Assembly: GCF_004194535.1 (NCBI RefSeq)
Contig: NZ_CP025781.1
Location: 682,001-746,000 of the forward strand
DNA from: Iodobacter fluviatilis
GTDB taxonomy: Bacteria > Pseudomonadota > Gammaproteobacteria > Burkholderiales > Chitinibacteraceae
Direction of reading: 5' to 3'
DNA length: 64,000 bases
The notes under the pieces were generated by a model. It saw nothing but the letters and a program-made list of their open reading frames with translations. It was not told the DNA's origin and made no database searches. A program made the position numbers and the translations under genes. Below, piece by piece: positions 1 through 7,787 of the stretch; the first letter of the stretch is position 1; each line of letters opens with the position of its first letter.

Positions 1-1
1 T

Positions 2-1054
2 AAAACCCGCACTGGATCGGCAGGCTGGGATAGCGTACTGACCGAGTTAGAACAATTACGGGTTCGAGAAGGCAATGCCCGTCATTACTACGGCCTAGTG
101 CCAGACCCAAATTTTAGTGGCGGCACCGCTGGGCTGGGCTATGTGAATGCAAAAAATACATCCTACTCCGCCCACTCCGCCATTGGCCTTGATGCTCGTC
201 ACGACGACGACCTCAGCACCATGGGGCACGAGCTGGGCCATAATCTGAGCCGAAATCACGCACCATGCGGCGGAGTAAGCACATATGACCCTAACTTCCC
301 CTACGCGGGCGGCAAAATCGGCGATACGCTACCTTATGATCCACGGACCAATACCCTGCTGACACTAGATCAAGATAATGACGGTGATCTAATGGGCTAT
401 TGTGGCGGGCGCTGGTTCTCTGATTACACCTACAGCAAAATTCAGGACTATCTAGAACAGCGTAATTATGCCCAACCTATGCTTGCGGGTTTCTCTATGC
501 CTATGAGCCTGATAGATATTTCTGGGCGTATTTCGGCTGGCGGCGCAAGCATTAATCCGGTTTCAATGCGTAGCGGTACGGCCCCTGAAGCCTCCAAAGG
601 TGAGTATGAATTGCATATTGTTTCTACCAGCGGCAATACCACTATCCAACCCTTTAATCCAGTAGAAGTAGCGGATATACCTCAAGCCGAGCAGCATTTC
701 TTTGTAAGCATCCCTAAAGTTGATTCAATTATTGCAATTGAAGTCTGGCATAAGGGCAAGCAGCTAGGCAGCAACAAGCTGCAAAGCAGTGCGGTAAAGG
801 GAGTGGGAGTAGGCACGGCCAATGGTGCGCAGTTGCAATGGCAAGAAAGCGCTGGAAAACTGCAAATCAGATGGAATGCGGGGCAATACCCACACCTCAG
901 CGTGCTGCACATCGGCAAAACACGCCAAGTACTGGCTAACCAAGCACGGGGCGGTCTTCTTACGGTTGATACACAATCGCTACCTGCGGGCGGTCAGTTT
1001 GAAATATCGCTCTCTGACGGGCTAAACCCACGGCTGATGTATATCAAACGCTAG
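2..1054 (+). CDS. Secreted zinc metalloprotease (metzincin, M66-like), C-terminal part
   Basis: The reading frame is open from base 2, so the gene begins upstream of the window and about 350 residues are seen. A metzincin zinc site, HELGHNLSRNH, starts at base 227 and fits HExxHxxxxxH. It is followed by HAPCGG and, further on, DLMGYCGGRW, a Met-turn-like segment. The cysteines in these two segments are probably a disulphide. The remaining ~200 residues are beta-rich with no recognised catalytic motif, perhaps a substrate-binding module. The family resembles M66/ToxR-regulated extracellular proteases, which cleave surface glycoproteins; that substrate is only an inference. GTG at 98 is an internal codon, not the start. 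A hairpin terminator follows about 105 bases downstream. Confidence 0.75.
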   Translation, partial: KTRTGSAGWDSVLTELEQLRVREGNARHYYGLVPDPNFSGGTAGLGYVNAKNTSYSAHSAIGLDARHDDDLSTMGHELGHNLSRNHAPCGGVSTYDPNFPYAGGKIGDTLPYDPRTNTLLTLDQDNDGDLMGYCGGRWFSDYTYSKIQDYLEQRNYAQPMLAGFSMPMSLIDISGRISAGGASINPVSMRSGTAPEASKGEYELHIVSTSGNTTIQPFNPVEVADIPQAEQHFFVSIPKVDSIIAIEVWHKGKQLGSNKLQSSAVKGVGVGTANGAQLQWQESAGKLQIRWNAGQYPHLSVLHIGKTRQVLANQARGGLLTVDTQSLPAGGQFEISLSDGLNPRLMYIKR

Positions 1055-1159
1055 TCATAGGGCAATCCAGCACACAGGCGCTCTACTTATACAGAGTGCC
1101 TGTGGTGACTGACTTAAGTGCTGCAGGTGCTTTAATCCAGCAAATCTATATGACATAAA

Positions 1160-1184
1160 AAAAGCGAGCCTAGGCTCGCTTTTT
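1160..1184. terminator. Bidirectional rho-independent terminator
   Basis: Stem AGCGAGCC / GGCTCGCT around a TA centre, with an A-tract on the left and a T-tract on the right, so it can work in both directions. It lies between the convergent protease gene and the SlyD-type gene. Confidence 0.85.
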
Positions 1185-1206
1185 CTTCAATCAAACCACC
1201 ATCATC

Positions 1207-1686
1207 TTAGTGATCGTGGCCGTGCTCGCCGTGTACATGGCCGTGTTCAAGTTCTTCTTCACTTGCTTCACGAACCGCAGCAACGGTACCTACAAAACGA
1301 ATAACCATACCTGCGAAAGGATGGTTAGCATCGACTACAACGCGGTTACCTTCGATTTCGGTAACGCGGAACAACAATACTTCGCCCGTTTCAGGATCGT
1401 CGGCTTCAAACATCATGCCGGCTTCAACTTCCATCGGGAATGAAGATTTTTCTTCTTCGCGCACTAAATCTGCATCGTGTTCACCGAAAGCGTCTTCTGC
1501 TTCCATAGTCACATCAATGCTGTCGCCAACGTTTTTGCCTTCGAGTGCTTCTTCAACCAAAGGCAGAACATTATCGTAACCGCCGTGCAGATACTCGATC
1601 GGCTCTTCGGTTTTGTCGATTTGCTTGCCAGTGGCATCAAACATTTCATAATTTAAAGTTACAACGGTATTTTTTGCAATTTGCAT
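1207..1686 (-). CDS. slyD: FKBP-type peptidyl-prolyl isomerase, SlyD-like
   Basis: This 159-residue protein is a SlyD-family proline isomerase and chaperone of the cytoplasm. It shows the split FKBP fold: an N-terminal FKBP strand (VTLNYEMFDATGKQID), the GGYDNVLPLVEEALEGK turn, an insert-in-flap chaperone domain in the middle (AEDAFGEHD onward), and the returning strand VVVDANHPFAGM. NHPFAGM is the typical SlyD signature. The tail GHVHGEHGHDH is histidine-rich, as in metal-binding SlyD proteins that serve nickel insertion. It is transcribed just after the Bcp-like gene, with 4 bases between them, so the two are probably one operon. Family assignment is firm; the nickel role is inferred from the His-rich tail. 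Confidence 0.9.
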   Translation of the reverse strand: MQIAKNTVVTLNYEMFDATGKQIDKTEEPIEYLHGGYDNVLPLVEEALEGKNVGDSIDVTMEAEDAFGEHDADLVREEEKSSFPMEVEAGMMFEADDPETGEVLLFRVTEIEGNRVVVDANHPFAGMVIRFVGTVAAVREASEEELEHGHVHGEHGHDH

Positions 1687-1690
1687 GGGT

Positions 1691-2158
1691 TCACCCTAGC
1701 TGTTTCACGAGTTTAAGAATTTCCGCCGCATGGCCCTTAGGGACAACGTGATAAAACGCATGGCGGATCACGCCGTCCTTATCGATTACAAACGTGGAAC
1801 GGTCTATGCCGTATCTTACCACGCCATGAGCCTCCCACTCATGTAGAGCGTGATAGAGCCTGCTTACTTCGCCATCTGTATCAGCTAATAAATCAAATTC
1901 TATGCCCTGCTCGTCTTGAAATTGCTCGTGTGACAAGCAATCATCCATGCTAACGCCTAGGATAACTGTGTCATATTGCCGAAATACAGCAGTGCGATCA
2001 CTAAACTCTACCGCCTCGATAATGCCACCTGGCGTGTGATCTTTATTAAAGAAATACAGCACCACATGATGCAGTCCACGTAAAGCTGCTAATTGAACAT
2101 CATCCATCTGCGCGTCAGACAAGATAAAATCGGGCGCTATATCTCCAACGTTCAGCAT
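1691..2158 (-). CDS. Bcp/PrxQ-like peroxiredoxin fold lacking the peroxidatic cysteine
   Basis: A 155-residue thioredoxin-fold protein of the AhpC/TSA, Bcp (PrxQ) type. The N-terminal VGDIAPDFIL motif, the FFNKDHTPG loop and the C-terminal FVIDKDGVIRHAFY segment are all present. Active Bcp proteins have TPGC at this loop, with the peroxidatic cysteine at residue 45 in E. coli. Here residue 45 is glycine (TPGG, codon GGC), and residue 50, the usual resolving position in E. coli, is valine. The only cysteine is at residue 75, in DDCLSHEQF. Classical thiol peroxidase chemistry therefore looks impossible. It may be a non-catalytic relative or use Cys75 in another way. It precedes the SlyD-like gene in a likely operon. 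Confidence 0.8.
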   Translation of the reverse strand: MLNVGDIAPDFILSDAQMDDVQLAALRGLHHVVLYFFNKDHTPGGIIEAVEFSDRTAVFRQYDTVILGVSMDDCLSHEQFQDEQGIEFDLLADTDGEVSRLYHALHEWEAHGVVRYGIDRSTFVIDKDGVIRHAFYHVVPKGHAAEILKLVKQLG

Positions 2159-2209
2159 GTGTTCTCCATGCGATAATTGTTGTAATCCATTCTGTTATAG
2201 AGCAAAACC

Positions 2210-3319
2210 ATGCAACTTTTAGGCGGACTCAGTCCAGAAGAATTTTTAAAAGAATACTGGCAAAAAAAACCACTACTCATTCGTAACGCTTGGGATAACT
2301 TCCCAGAGCTTATAGATTACGCCCGCTTAAGCGCGCTTGCGCAACGCGATGATGTGGAATCCAGAATCATTGAATACAAAAACCAGTGCTGGAAAGCCGA
2401 ATCCGGCCCATTTCACCCAGCCCGCTTAGCGCGCCTACCCGAAACGGATTGGACTATCTTAGTTGGCAATGTAAATCACCTTGTGCCACACATTGCTGAG
2501 CTACTTTATCAGTTTAATTTTCTTCCTTACACCAGATTAGATGACCTGATGATTTCTTACGCACCGCCTGGCGGAAGTGTTGGCCCACACTATGATTCTT
2601 ACGATGTTTTTTTATTGCAAGTTAGTGGAAAGAAACGCTGGCAAATCTCTAGTGACGACGCAAGTGGCTTTATTGAAGATGCGCCGATTCGGGTACTAAA
2701 AGACTTTAACCCTGAGCAAGAGTGGATCTTAGAGCATGGCGATATGTTGTACCTCCCCCCTATGTACGCCCATCATGGTGTAGCTATAGAACCAGGAATG
2801 ACGTATTCCATCGGCTTTAGAGCACCTAAAACACAAGAAATTGCCGGAAAATTCTTAGAGTTTTTGCAAGATGAGCTATGCCTAGATGGAATGTATAGCG
2901 ATCCTGATCGTCAGCCTACGGCCAAGCCAGCAGAAATAGATAACGAGTTTGTGGCCAAAATGGGCGAGATGCTTAAAAACATTACTTGGAACGATGACAC
3001 CGTACGCCGCTTTGTTGGCAGCTATTTCACCGAGCCTAAGCCACACGTGTTTTACGATCAGCCCGATGATCCAATAAATATCGAAGACTTTGCCAGCGCC
3101 ATTAGCAGCGGCGGGATTGCGATCGATGCCAAGGCTTTGATGCTGTACGAATCTGATCGCGTGTATGCCAATGGTGAAGCCCTAGAATTTGAACCAGAAG
3201 CGCTACCTTTTTTACGTCAACTGGCCGACCAGCGCAAATTACCCGCCGCCGATTACCCAGAGAGCCTGATTACTATTCTTTATGAATGCTACGAATATGG
3301 CTACCTGCAGCTTTCCTGA
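2210..3319 (+). CDS. roxA: Ribosomal protein L16 arginine hydroxylase (JmjC oxygenase)
   Basis: At 369 residues this matches E. coli YcfD/RoxA, a 2-oxoglutarate/Fe(II) dioxygenase that hydroxylates an arginine of ribosomal protein L16. The N-terminal GLSPEEFLKEYWQKKPLLI is the typical opening of cupin-4/JmjC ribosomal oxygenases. Iron ligands are visible as H127 and D129 in GPHYDSYDVF and a second histidine at 188 in LPPMYAHHG. A C-terminal winged-helix-like dimerisation region follows residue ~270. It is divergent from the bcp-like gene, with 51 bases between the start codons. The next ORF overlaps its 3' end by 38 bases. Function rests on family conservation. Confidence 0.9.
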   Translation: MQLLGGLSPEEFLKEYWQKKPLLIRNAWDNFPELIDYARLSALAQRDDVESRIIEYKNQCWKAESGPFHPARLARLPETDWTILVGNVNHLVPHIAELLYQFNFLPYTRLDDLMISYAPPGGSVGPHYDSYDVFLLQVSGKKRWQISSDDASGFIEDAPIRVLKDFNPEQEWILEHGDMLYLPPMYAHHGVAIEPGMTYSIGFRAPKTQEIAGKFLEFLQDELCLDGMYSDPDRQPTAKPAEIDNEFVAKMGEMLKNITWNDDTVRRFVGSYFTEPKPHVFYDQPDDPINIEDFASAISSGGIAIDAKALMLYESDRVYANGEALEFEPEALPFLRQLADQRKLPAADYPESLITILYECYEYGYLQLS

Positions 3320-3788
3320 AGCACGCTCATTTGACCGCTACAGCGATTATCGCCTCGCTGTAGCGCAAATAATTGCTGCAGCGCAGCACGAATTACTGCT
3401 GTGCGAGCAGGATTTTGCACATGCTGATCTAGGTAGCAGGGCCATTTATGATGCTTTATGGGCATTTTTTACCGCCAATCCCGCTGGAAAATTGCGTTTA
3501 ATTGCATTTAATCCCAATTATTTAAGCCAACATTGTCAGTATTTTTTACAATTGACAAATAAATTTAATCATTTAATTAAACTCCAATTAGCGCATGAGT
3601 CTTGTCACAATTGGTACCAAGGGTTTATTTTGGCAGATCAAACCCACGCAATACGCCGCCATCATTTTGCTTGGCCACGCGGTGAAATCACTAACAATGC
3701 CGCTGATGTTGCGATACTACAACAACAATTTAATGCCATTTGGGAACAATCCAGCCCATGTAGTGAATGGCAGCGCCTTTATCTATAG
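3282..3788 (+). CDS. Conserved hypothetical protein, DUF7931-like
   Basis: This 168-residue protein overlaps the end of roxA in another frame and is probably translationally coupled to it. An alternative in-frame ATG at 3297 gives a shorter overlap. The sequence shows no signal peptide or membrane segment. The region LLLCEQDFAHADLGSRAIYDALWAFF and the following HNWYQGFILADQTHAIRRHH resemble small phospholipase-D-like fold proteins (DUF7931) that sit next to cupin genes in Neisseriales. No intact HKD motif is visible, so catalysis is doubtful. The domain name is recalled, not searched, and the function is unknown. Confidence 0.7.
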   Translation: MNATNMATCSFPEARSFDRYSDYRLAVAQIIAAAQHELLLCEQDFAHADLGSRAIYDALWAFFTANPAGKLRLIAFNPNYLSQHCQYFLQLTNKFNHLIKLQLAHESCHNWYQGFILADQTHAIRRHHFAWPRGEITNNAADVAILQQQFNAIWEQSSPCSEWQRLYL

Positions 3789-3997
3789 GGATTTAACATC
3801 TTGTTACATGGTGTTGCAGAATTGTTGCCTAATTAACGGCATTCATAAGGGGTTGGACTGTTCTTTCAAATAAAACGTGATATTATTTGGGCCGTCGGTC
3901 GTCACTGAATGATTGCAGTTTTTCAGCATCGATCCACGGTCGATTGCACCAATTTATTTCGTTTGTCCCATTCGTCTCTGTCAAAGGTAAGTTCATA

Positions 3998-4201
3998 ATG
4001 AAAAAGTCCCTGCTAGTTGCTGCTCTGATCGCTGTTGCTCTGTCCGCTTGCGGCAAGACTGATGCTCCTGTTGAAGCAGCTTCTGCTGTTGTTGAAGCAG
4101 CATCTGCTGTTGTTGTTGAAGCAGCATCTGCTGTTGTTGAAGCAGCTCCAGTTGCTTCAGAAGCAGCTCCAGTTGCTTCAGAAGCAGCTGCTGCTAAGTA
4201 A
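3998..4201 (+). CDS. Small Ala/Glu/Val-repeat lipoprotein
   Basis: A 67-residue lipoprotein. The start at 3998 was chosen because AAAGGT lies ~10 bases upstream and the product then begins with a clear lipoprotein signal, MKKSLLVAALIAVALSAC, ending in a lipobox at cysteine 18. The mature part is almost entirely repeats of VEAASAVV and VASEAAP, with no other recognisable domain. At DNA level this is a run of GTTGAAGCAGC-type units that could change number by slippage. The protein is probably anchored to the outer membrane and may be an extended spacer or periplasmic filament, but the function is not known. The in-frame upstream extension to 3887 has no signal peptide and is unlikely. A terminator follows directly. 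Confidence 0.75.
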   Translation: MKKSLLVAALIAVALSACGKTDAPVEAASAVVEAASAVVVEAASAVVEAAPVASEAAPVASEAAAAK

Positions 4202-4226
4202 TTCGCAGGCAGTATTGCTTTAAAAA

Positions 4227-4252
4227 AAAGCCGACCGCAAGGTCGGCTTTTT
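4227..4252 (+). terminator. Rho-independent terminator
   Basis: Stem GCCGACC / GGTCGGC with a GCAA tetraloop (4230-4247), flanked by A8 and T5. It ends the small lipoprotein transcript and could also act on the other strand. Confidence 0.85.
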
Positions 4253-4806
4253 ATTTGCTAAAAACTAAATAAGCGGCATATTAATTCAGCAGTCTTATGT
4301 GCCTCAATTTAAAAATATTGAATAAAATCAATAGCCAAGAGAATATTGTGATTCTTTTATTACCATGTAATAAACTATTTTTTCTTACTTGTGCAATCTA
4401 AATTATCCCGTGCGAATTAACATTCCTTGCCAGCCAATGTCAATTGCACCTAAAGGCATAATTTAACAATTAATAACACGCAAAATATCACGGCGCAAGA
4501 CACCCACCGCTCCATACCCAAGCCAATAAACTAACCGCAATGCTCGGCCTAAAAATACCCACAGTTGACTTAGTACGCCAAGGAGATAGGCCTTCAGGCA
4601 ATTGTGAATCAAACGCCAAGACCCTATGCCTAGATGATAAAATAAGCCATATTTGAGCGGATAGCAGATCCAAACAGCCATCTGCTCGCTTTTTCCGCCA
4701 CCATAAAACGTTTATATACAGCGAATGACCACTGCTTCTATGTAAAGCACCAGCGAAACACTCAATCCCCCCGCTACTGGTAACAACGCATCAAAAAGGA
4801 AGCCTA
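4253..4806. other. Intergenic region, no gene recognised
   Basis: About 550 AT-rich bases before ubiG. A 72-codon ORF exists on the minus strand (4463-4681) and its translation is hydrophobic, but it has no convincing ribosome binding site and no family resemblance. I leave it uncalled. Confidence 0.5.
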
Positions 4807-5517
4807 ATGACTGAAGCACACATTAATGTTGACCCTTCCGAGATCGCCAAATTCTCTGCGCTTGCACATAAGTGGTGGGATGTCGAAAGCGAATTCAAAC
4901 CACTACATGAAATCAACCCTCTACGTATCGACTTTATGCAAAAGCATGTCGATCTTGCCGGCAAAAAAATCCTCGACGTGGGTTGTGGCGGCGGCATCTT
5001 GGCCGAAGGGCTAGCACGCCAAGGGGCAAGTGTGACAGGTATTGATTTAGCTGAAAAATCACTCAAAGTTGCCAAGCTACATTTATTTGAATCAAAACTT
5101 GAAGTGGACTACCGCTGTATTCCCGTCGAACAGCTCGCCACAGAAGAGCCAGAAAGCTACGACATCATCACCTGCATGGAAATGCTGGAACATGTGCCCA
5201 GCCCTGCAAGCGTAGTTGCGGCTTGCGCACGCCTTGTTAAACCAGGCGGCTGGGTGTTTTTTTCTACCCTAAACCGCAATGCCAAAAGCTATATGCTGGC
5301 CGTGGTTGGCGCAGAATACGTACTAGGCATGCTGCCACGTGGCACGCACGATTATGCTAAATTTATTAAGCCATCTGAGCTTGCCCGCATGACACGCAAT
5401 GCAAAGATCGAAACCGTATCGCTCAGCGGCCTAAGCTATAACCCAATCACCAAAATATATAAGCTCAATGATGATGCGACAGTTAACTACCTGTTCGCTA
5501 CAAGGAAAGCGCCTTAA
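4807..5517 (+). CDS. ubiG: Ubiquinone biosynthesis O-methyltransferase
   Basis: A 236-residue class I SAM-dependent methyltransferase that carries out the two O-methylation steps of ubiquinone synthesis, at the inner membrane. The N-terminal signature AHKWWDVESEFKPLHEINPLR is diagnostic of UbiG. SAM motif I is ILDVGCGGGILAEGLA (residues 55-70) and motif III includes FFSTLNRN, followed by HDYAKFIKPSEL, another UbiG marker. Length agrees with E. coli UbiG (240). An AAGGA Shine-Dalgarno lies just before the ATG. gph follows 38 bases downstream, as in many proteobacteria, so the two probably share a transcript. Confidence 0.95.
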   Translation: MTEAHINVDPSEIAKFSALAHKWWDVESEFKPLHEINPLRIDFMQKHVDLAGKKILDVGCGGGILAEGLARQGASVTGIDLAEKSLKVAKLHLFESKLEVDYRCIPVEQLATEEPESYDIITCMEMLEHVPSPASVVAACARLVKPGGWVFFSTLNRNAKSYMLAVVGAEYVLGMLPRGTHDYAKFIKPSELARMTRNAKIETVSLSGLSYNPITKIYKLNDDATVNYLFATRKAP

Positions 5518-5555
5518 ATCAATAAATCTACCTAAAATTTCACAAGGAAAACACG

Positions 5556-6209
5556 ATGATAACCGCAGTCCTGTTCGATCTTGACGGCACGCTTGCTGAT
5601 ACTGCGCCAGACTTAGGCGCAGCGCTCAACCGCCTGCTGGCCGAAGAAGGCCGTAAATCACAGCCTTATTCCGCCATCCGCCCACTAGCATCCCATGGCG
5701 CACGGGGCCTGATCGAACTAGGCTTTGGCATCATTCCGCAAGACGCCAAATTCACCGCCCTGCGCGAACGCTTCCTTGCACTGTACGAAGCCAGCCTATG
5801 CGAAGAAACGGCACTATTTGAAGGCATAGCCCCCCTTATCGAGAAAATTACCGCCCGTGGCCTGCAATGGGGCATCGTCACCAATAAACCTGCCCGCTAC
5901 ACCGATCCACTGATTGCCCAACTCCCCTTCCCTAGTCGGCCTGGCGTAGTAGTTTCGGGGGATACCGTCGGCGTACCCAAGCCAGATGCCAAACCCATGT
6001 ATTTTGCTGCAGCCCAACTTGGCGTGGAACCAGCCCACTGCATCTATGTGGGAGATGCTGAGCGTGATATCGAAGCCGGCCGCAAAGTAGGCATGCGCAC
6101 CGTGCTGGCCGATTATGGCTATATCAGCAGCAGCGACAAACCCCATGAATGGGGCGCAGACCACCGCATCGCCCACCCACTAGAGCTGCTTGCCCACCTA
6201 CCCAACTAA
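5556..6209 (+). CDS. gph: Phosphoglycolate phosphatase (HAD family)
   Basis: A 217-residue HAD-superfamily phosphatase. HAD motif I is FDLDGTLADT near residue 7, with the nucleophile in DLD. Motif II is VTNKP, and motifs III/IV are GVPKPDAKP and YVGDAERDIEAG. A helical cap domain sits between motifs I and II. The family removes 2-phosphoglycolate, formed for example during repair of DNA 3'-phosphoglycolate ends. Position right after ubiG is the usual proteobacterial arrangement. The related MupP (N-acetylmuramic acid 6-phosphate phosphatase) has the same size and neighbourhood and cannot be excluded by eye. Confidence 0.88.
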   Translation: MITAVLFDLDGTLADTAPDLGAALNRLLAEEGRKSQPYSAIRPLASHGARGLIELGFGIIPQDAKFTALRERFLALYEASLCEETALFEGIAPLIEKITARGLQWGIVTNKPARYTDPLIAQLPFPSRPGVVVSGDTVGVPKPDAKPMYFAAAQLGVEPAHCIYVGDAERDIEAGRKVGMRTVLADYGYISSSDKPHEWGADHRIAHPLELLAHLPN

Positions 6210-6346
6210 AGCATGATATAGATGGAAAAATAAATCGCAGTCGGCAAACATCGCTAAGCCCTTGTTAATAATCAACAAGACAGCGACCCACTTGCGTAAA
6301 ACCAGCGAAAAAACCAGGGCCAAGTCAGCAATACCAAGGCCCTTGC

Positions 6347-6375
6347 TTGTACAACAACAGCCTTACGCGTATAAT
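6347..6375 (+). promoter_or_regulatory. Sigma-70 promoter of ssrA
   Basis: TTGTAC (6347-6352) and TATAAT (6370-6375) are separated by 17 bases. The -10 matches the consensus exactly and lies 14 bases before the mature tmRNA 5' end, as expected for a strong stable-RNA promoter. Confidence 0.75.
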
Positions 6376-6389
6376 CAGAGATCTTCATT

Positions 6390-6754
6390 GGGGCCGCCAT
6401 GGTTTCGACGGGGGTTGCAAAGTGGATGAGGGCATACCGGGGTCTCAGATTCCCGTAAAACACTGAATTGATATAGTCGCAAACGACAAACAATACCTTC
6501 AAGTAGCTTAATAGCGCTTGACTCTGCACTACAGGGCCCATCGGGTAGGTCGCCTAAAAACGATACGCAGAGTCATTAAGATGGGATCGCTTTTGCTCGG
6601 GTTACTTGGGCAGAGGCTAAATCTAAGGTAACTCGTTCTCTCCAAGCTTGTCTGTCGGCGTGGTCGGGAATTAAAACCAAATGACATGACTAAGTATGTA
6701 GAACTCACTATAGAGTGCTTCCGGACGCGGGTTCGACTCCCGCCGGCTCCACCA
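6390..6754 (+). ncRNA. ssrA: Transfer-messenger RNA (tmRNA)
   Basis: The 365-base RNA starts GGGGCCG and ends CGGCTCCACCA. The two ends pair as a 7-bp acceptor stem with a G-U at the third pair, the alanine identity element, and GGTTCGACTCC supplies the T arm. The RNA rescues stalled ribosomes by adding a degradation tag. The resume codon is GCA at 6479 after ATAGTC, and the reading frame to the stop at 6509-6511 gives the tag ANDKQYLQVA. The start ANDxxY is standard, but the usual ending ALAA or LAA is replaced by LQVA. Helix bases within the tag end (TCAAG, 6499-6503) pair with CTTGA (6517-6521), so the altered sequence fits a folded RNA. Confidence 0.95.
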
Positions 6755-6772
6755 GTATAAAGCAATAAAATC

Positions 6773-6804
6773 AGCCACTTAGAGAAATCTAAGTGGCTTT
6801 TTTT
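6773..6804 (+). terminator. tmRNA terminator
   Basis: Stem AGCCACTTAGA / TCTAAGTGGCT closed by a GAAA tetraloop (6773-6798), followed by a T-tract. It lies 19 bases after the CCA end of ssrA. Confidence 0.9.
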
Positions 6805-6882
6805 ATGTCTAAAAAGGCCCTTTTAGGCCCAACAATAGCAACATTAATAGCAACATTCCTTACAGAAAATCCACTGTCCTAC

Positions 6883-6915
6883 AAAAAAACCTCGCATGCA
6901 AGCGAGGTTTTTTAT
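6883..6915. terminator. Bidirectional hairpin terminator
   Basis: Stem AAAACCTCGC / GCGAGGTTTT with a 6-base loop, preceded by an A-tract and followed by T6. No gene next to it is convincing, so it may be left over from a lost gene at the tmRNA-proximal edge of the accessory zone. Confidence 0.7.
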
Positions 6916-7787
6916 CATCAAAAGGACAAGCAGGAAACTCCCCCGCCATCCTCCTTGCGCCCATGCGTGAGGGGTTTAAATCTAGCCAACATAATCAGAC
7001 ACTTAGAATTAAGTCATATTGAAAGGCATCACCACAAATCGCAACAGATGGTCACCCTGCCCCGCAAAAATCCCGCAAAATAAATAATTAAATAAGAAAT
7101 TAATTACATACATCTTCACTTTACCTTCATTATTTCTTACTAAAACACACTAAAAAACTTTTAAAACCTGACCAAACAACAAAGAAAATGTAGGCATCCC
7201 AGCTCAATCGGGTGTAGTATCTCAGCATAATATGCTTCAGACCACGCCCTGCAAGGTCTTTACTTGCTGTAATGCGTCTTAATGAAGCCCTTTAAGGTTA
7301 AAAAAACCTATAGGGTCAGATCTTACATTTGACATATAGCAATTAATTTAACCGACCTTGCAAAACACTATGAATTTTATCTAATGCAAAATATAAAACC
7401 TGACCGCATTCTTTTTCATTCGCTTCGCTCACTAGGACGAGCTAAAGCCCGCCCCTTAACCAAACGTTGGGCGACAAAATGAGCGCTGGTGACCATTTCG
7501 ACTTTGTTCCAAAGCCAATCGATGCTGCCGGTATTCGATTACTGCTATCACCTTTTCCAAGAAATCGCTGAGGTTCTCTTCGACGCTATTTCTGAAGGCA
7601 CATTCGATTACACGACGTGCAAGAACGCAGGACTCTAATGGCAAACTGCTACAGTTGATTAGTTTCTATTGGTTGTAAATAAATTAAAATTAAAAAAGAC
7701 AACAACTGCCCTCTCTACTTATTTTTACGTCAAAATAATGCGTTATTTATTTAAATATTTATTAAAAAACTTCAGGAACGTAATTTA
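6916..7787. other. Gene-poor stretch at the start of the accessory zone
   Basis: No convincing gene in ~870 bases. A copy of small inverted-repeat family 3 lies at 7313-7405 and an integron attC-like tail around 7443-7470. A possible 49-codon remnant ORF with a GTG start follows at 7488-7637. No integrase is present, although tmRNA 3' ends are common integration sites, and no second copy of the tmRNA 3' end was seen in the window. Confidence 0.4.
7313..7405. repeat. Miniature inverted-repeat element, family 3 (copy 1)
   Basis: The element begins GGGTCAGATCTTACATTTG and ends with the approximate inverse, ATATAAAACCTGACC. Its reverse complement aligns along its whole length with 47781-47876, including the interior motif GATAAAATT-ATAGTG. 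Two full copies and one truncated copy (49183-49254) are in this window. It carries no coding capacity. The ends resemble REP-type sequences mobilised by Y1 transposases, but no transposase gene is present here. Confidence 0.65.

Noticed and set aside
4463-4681. 72-codon hydrophobic ORF on the minus strand upstream of ubiG
   Set aside because: No convincing ribosome binding site, no recognised family, and the DNA looks intergenic.
6793-7083. 96-codon ORF directly after the tmRNA, a possible integrase remnant
   Set aside because: It starts inside the tmRNA terminator, runs through a second terminator hairpin and has no integrase motif.
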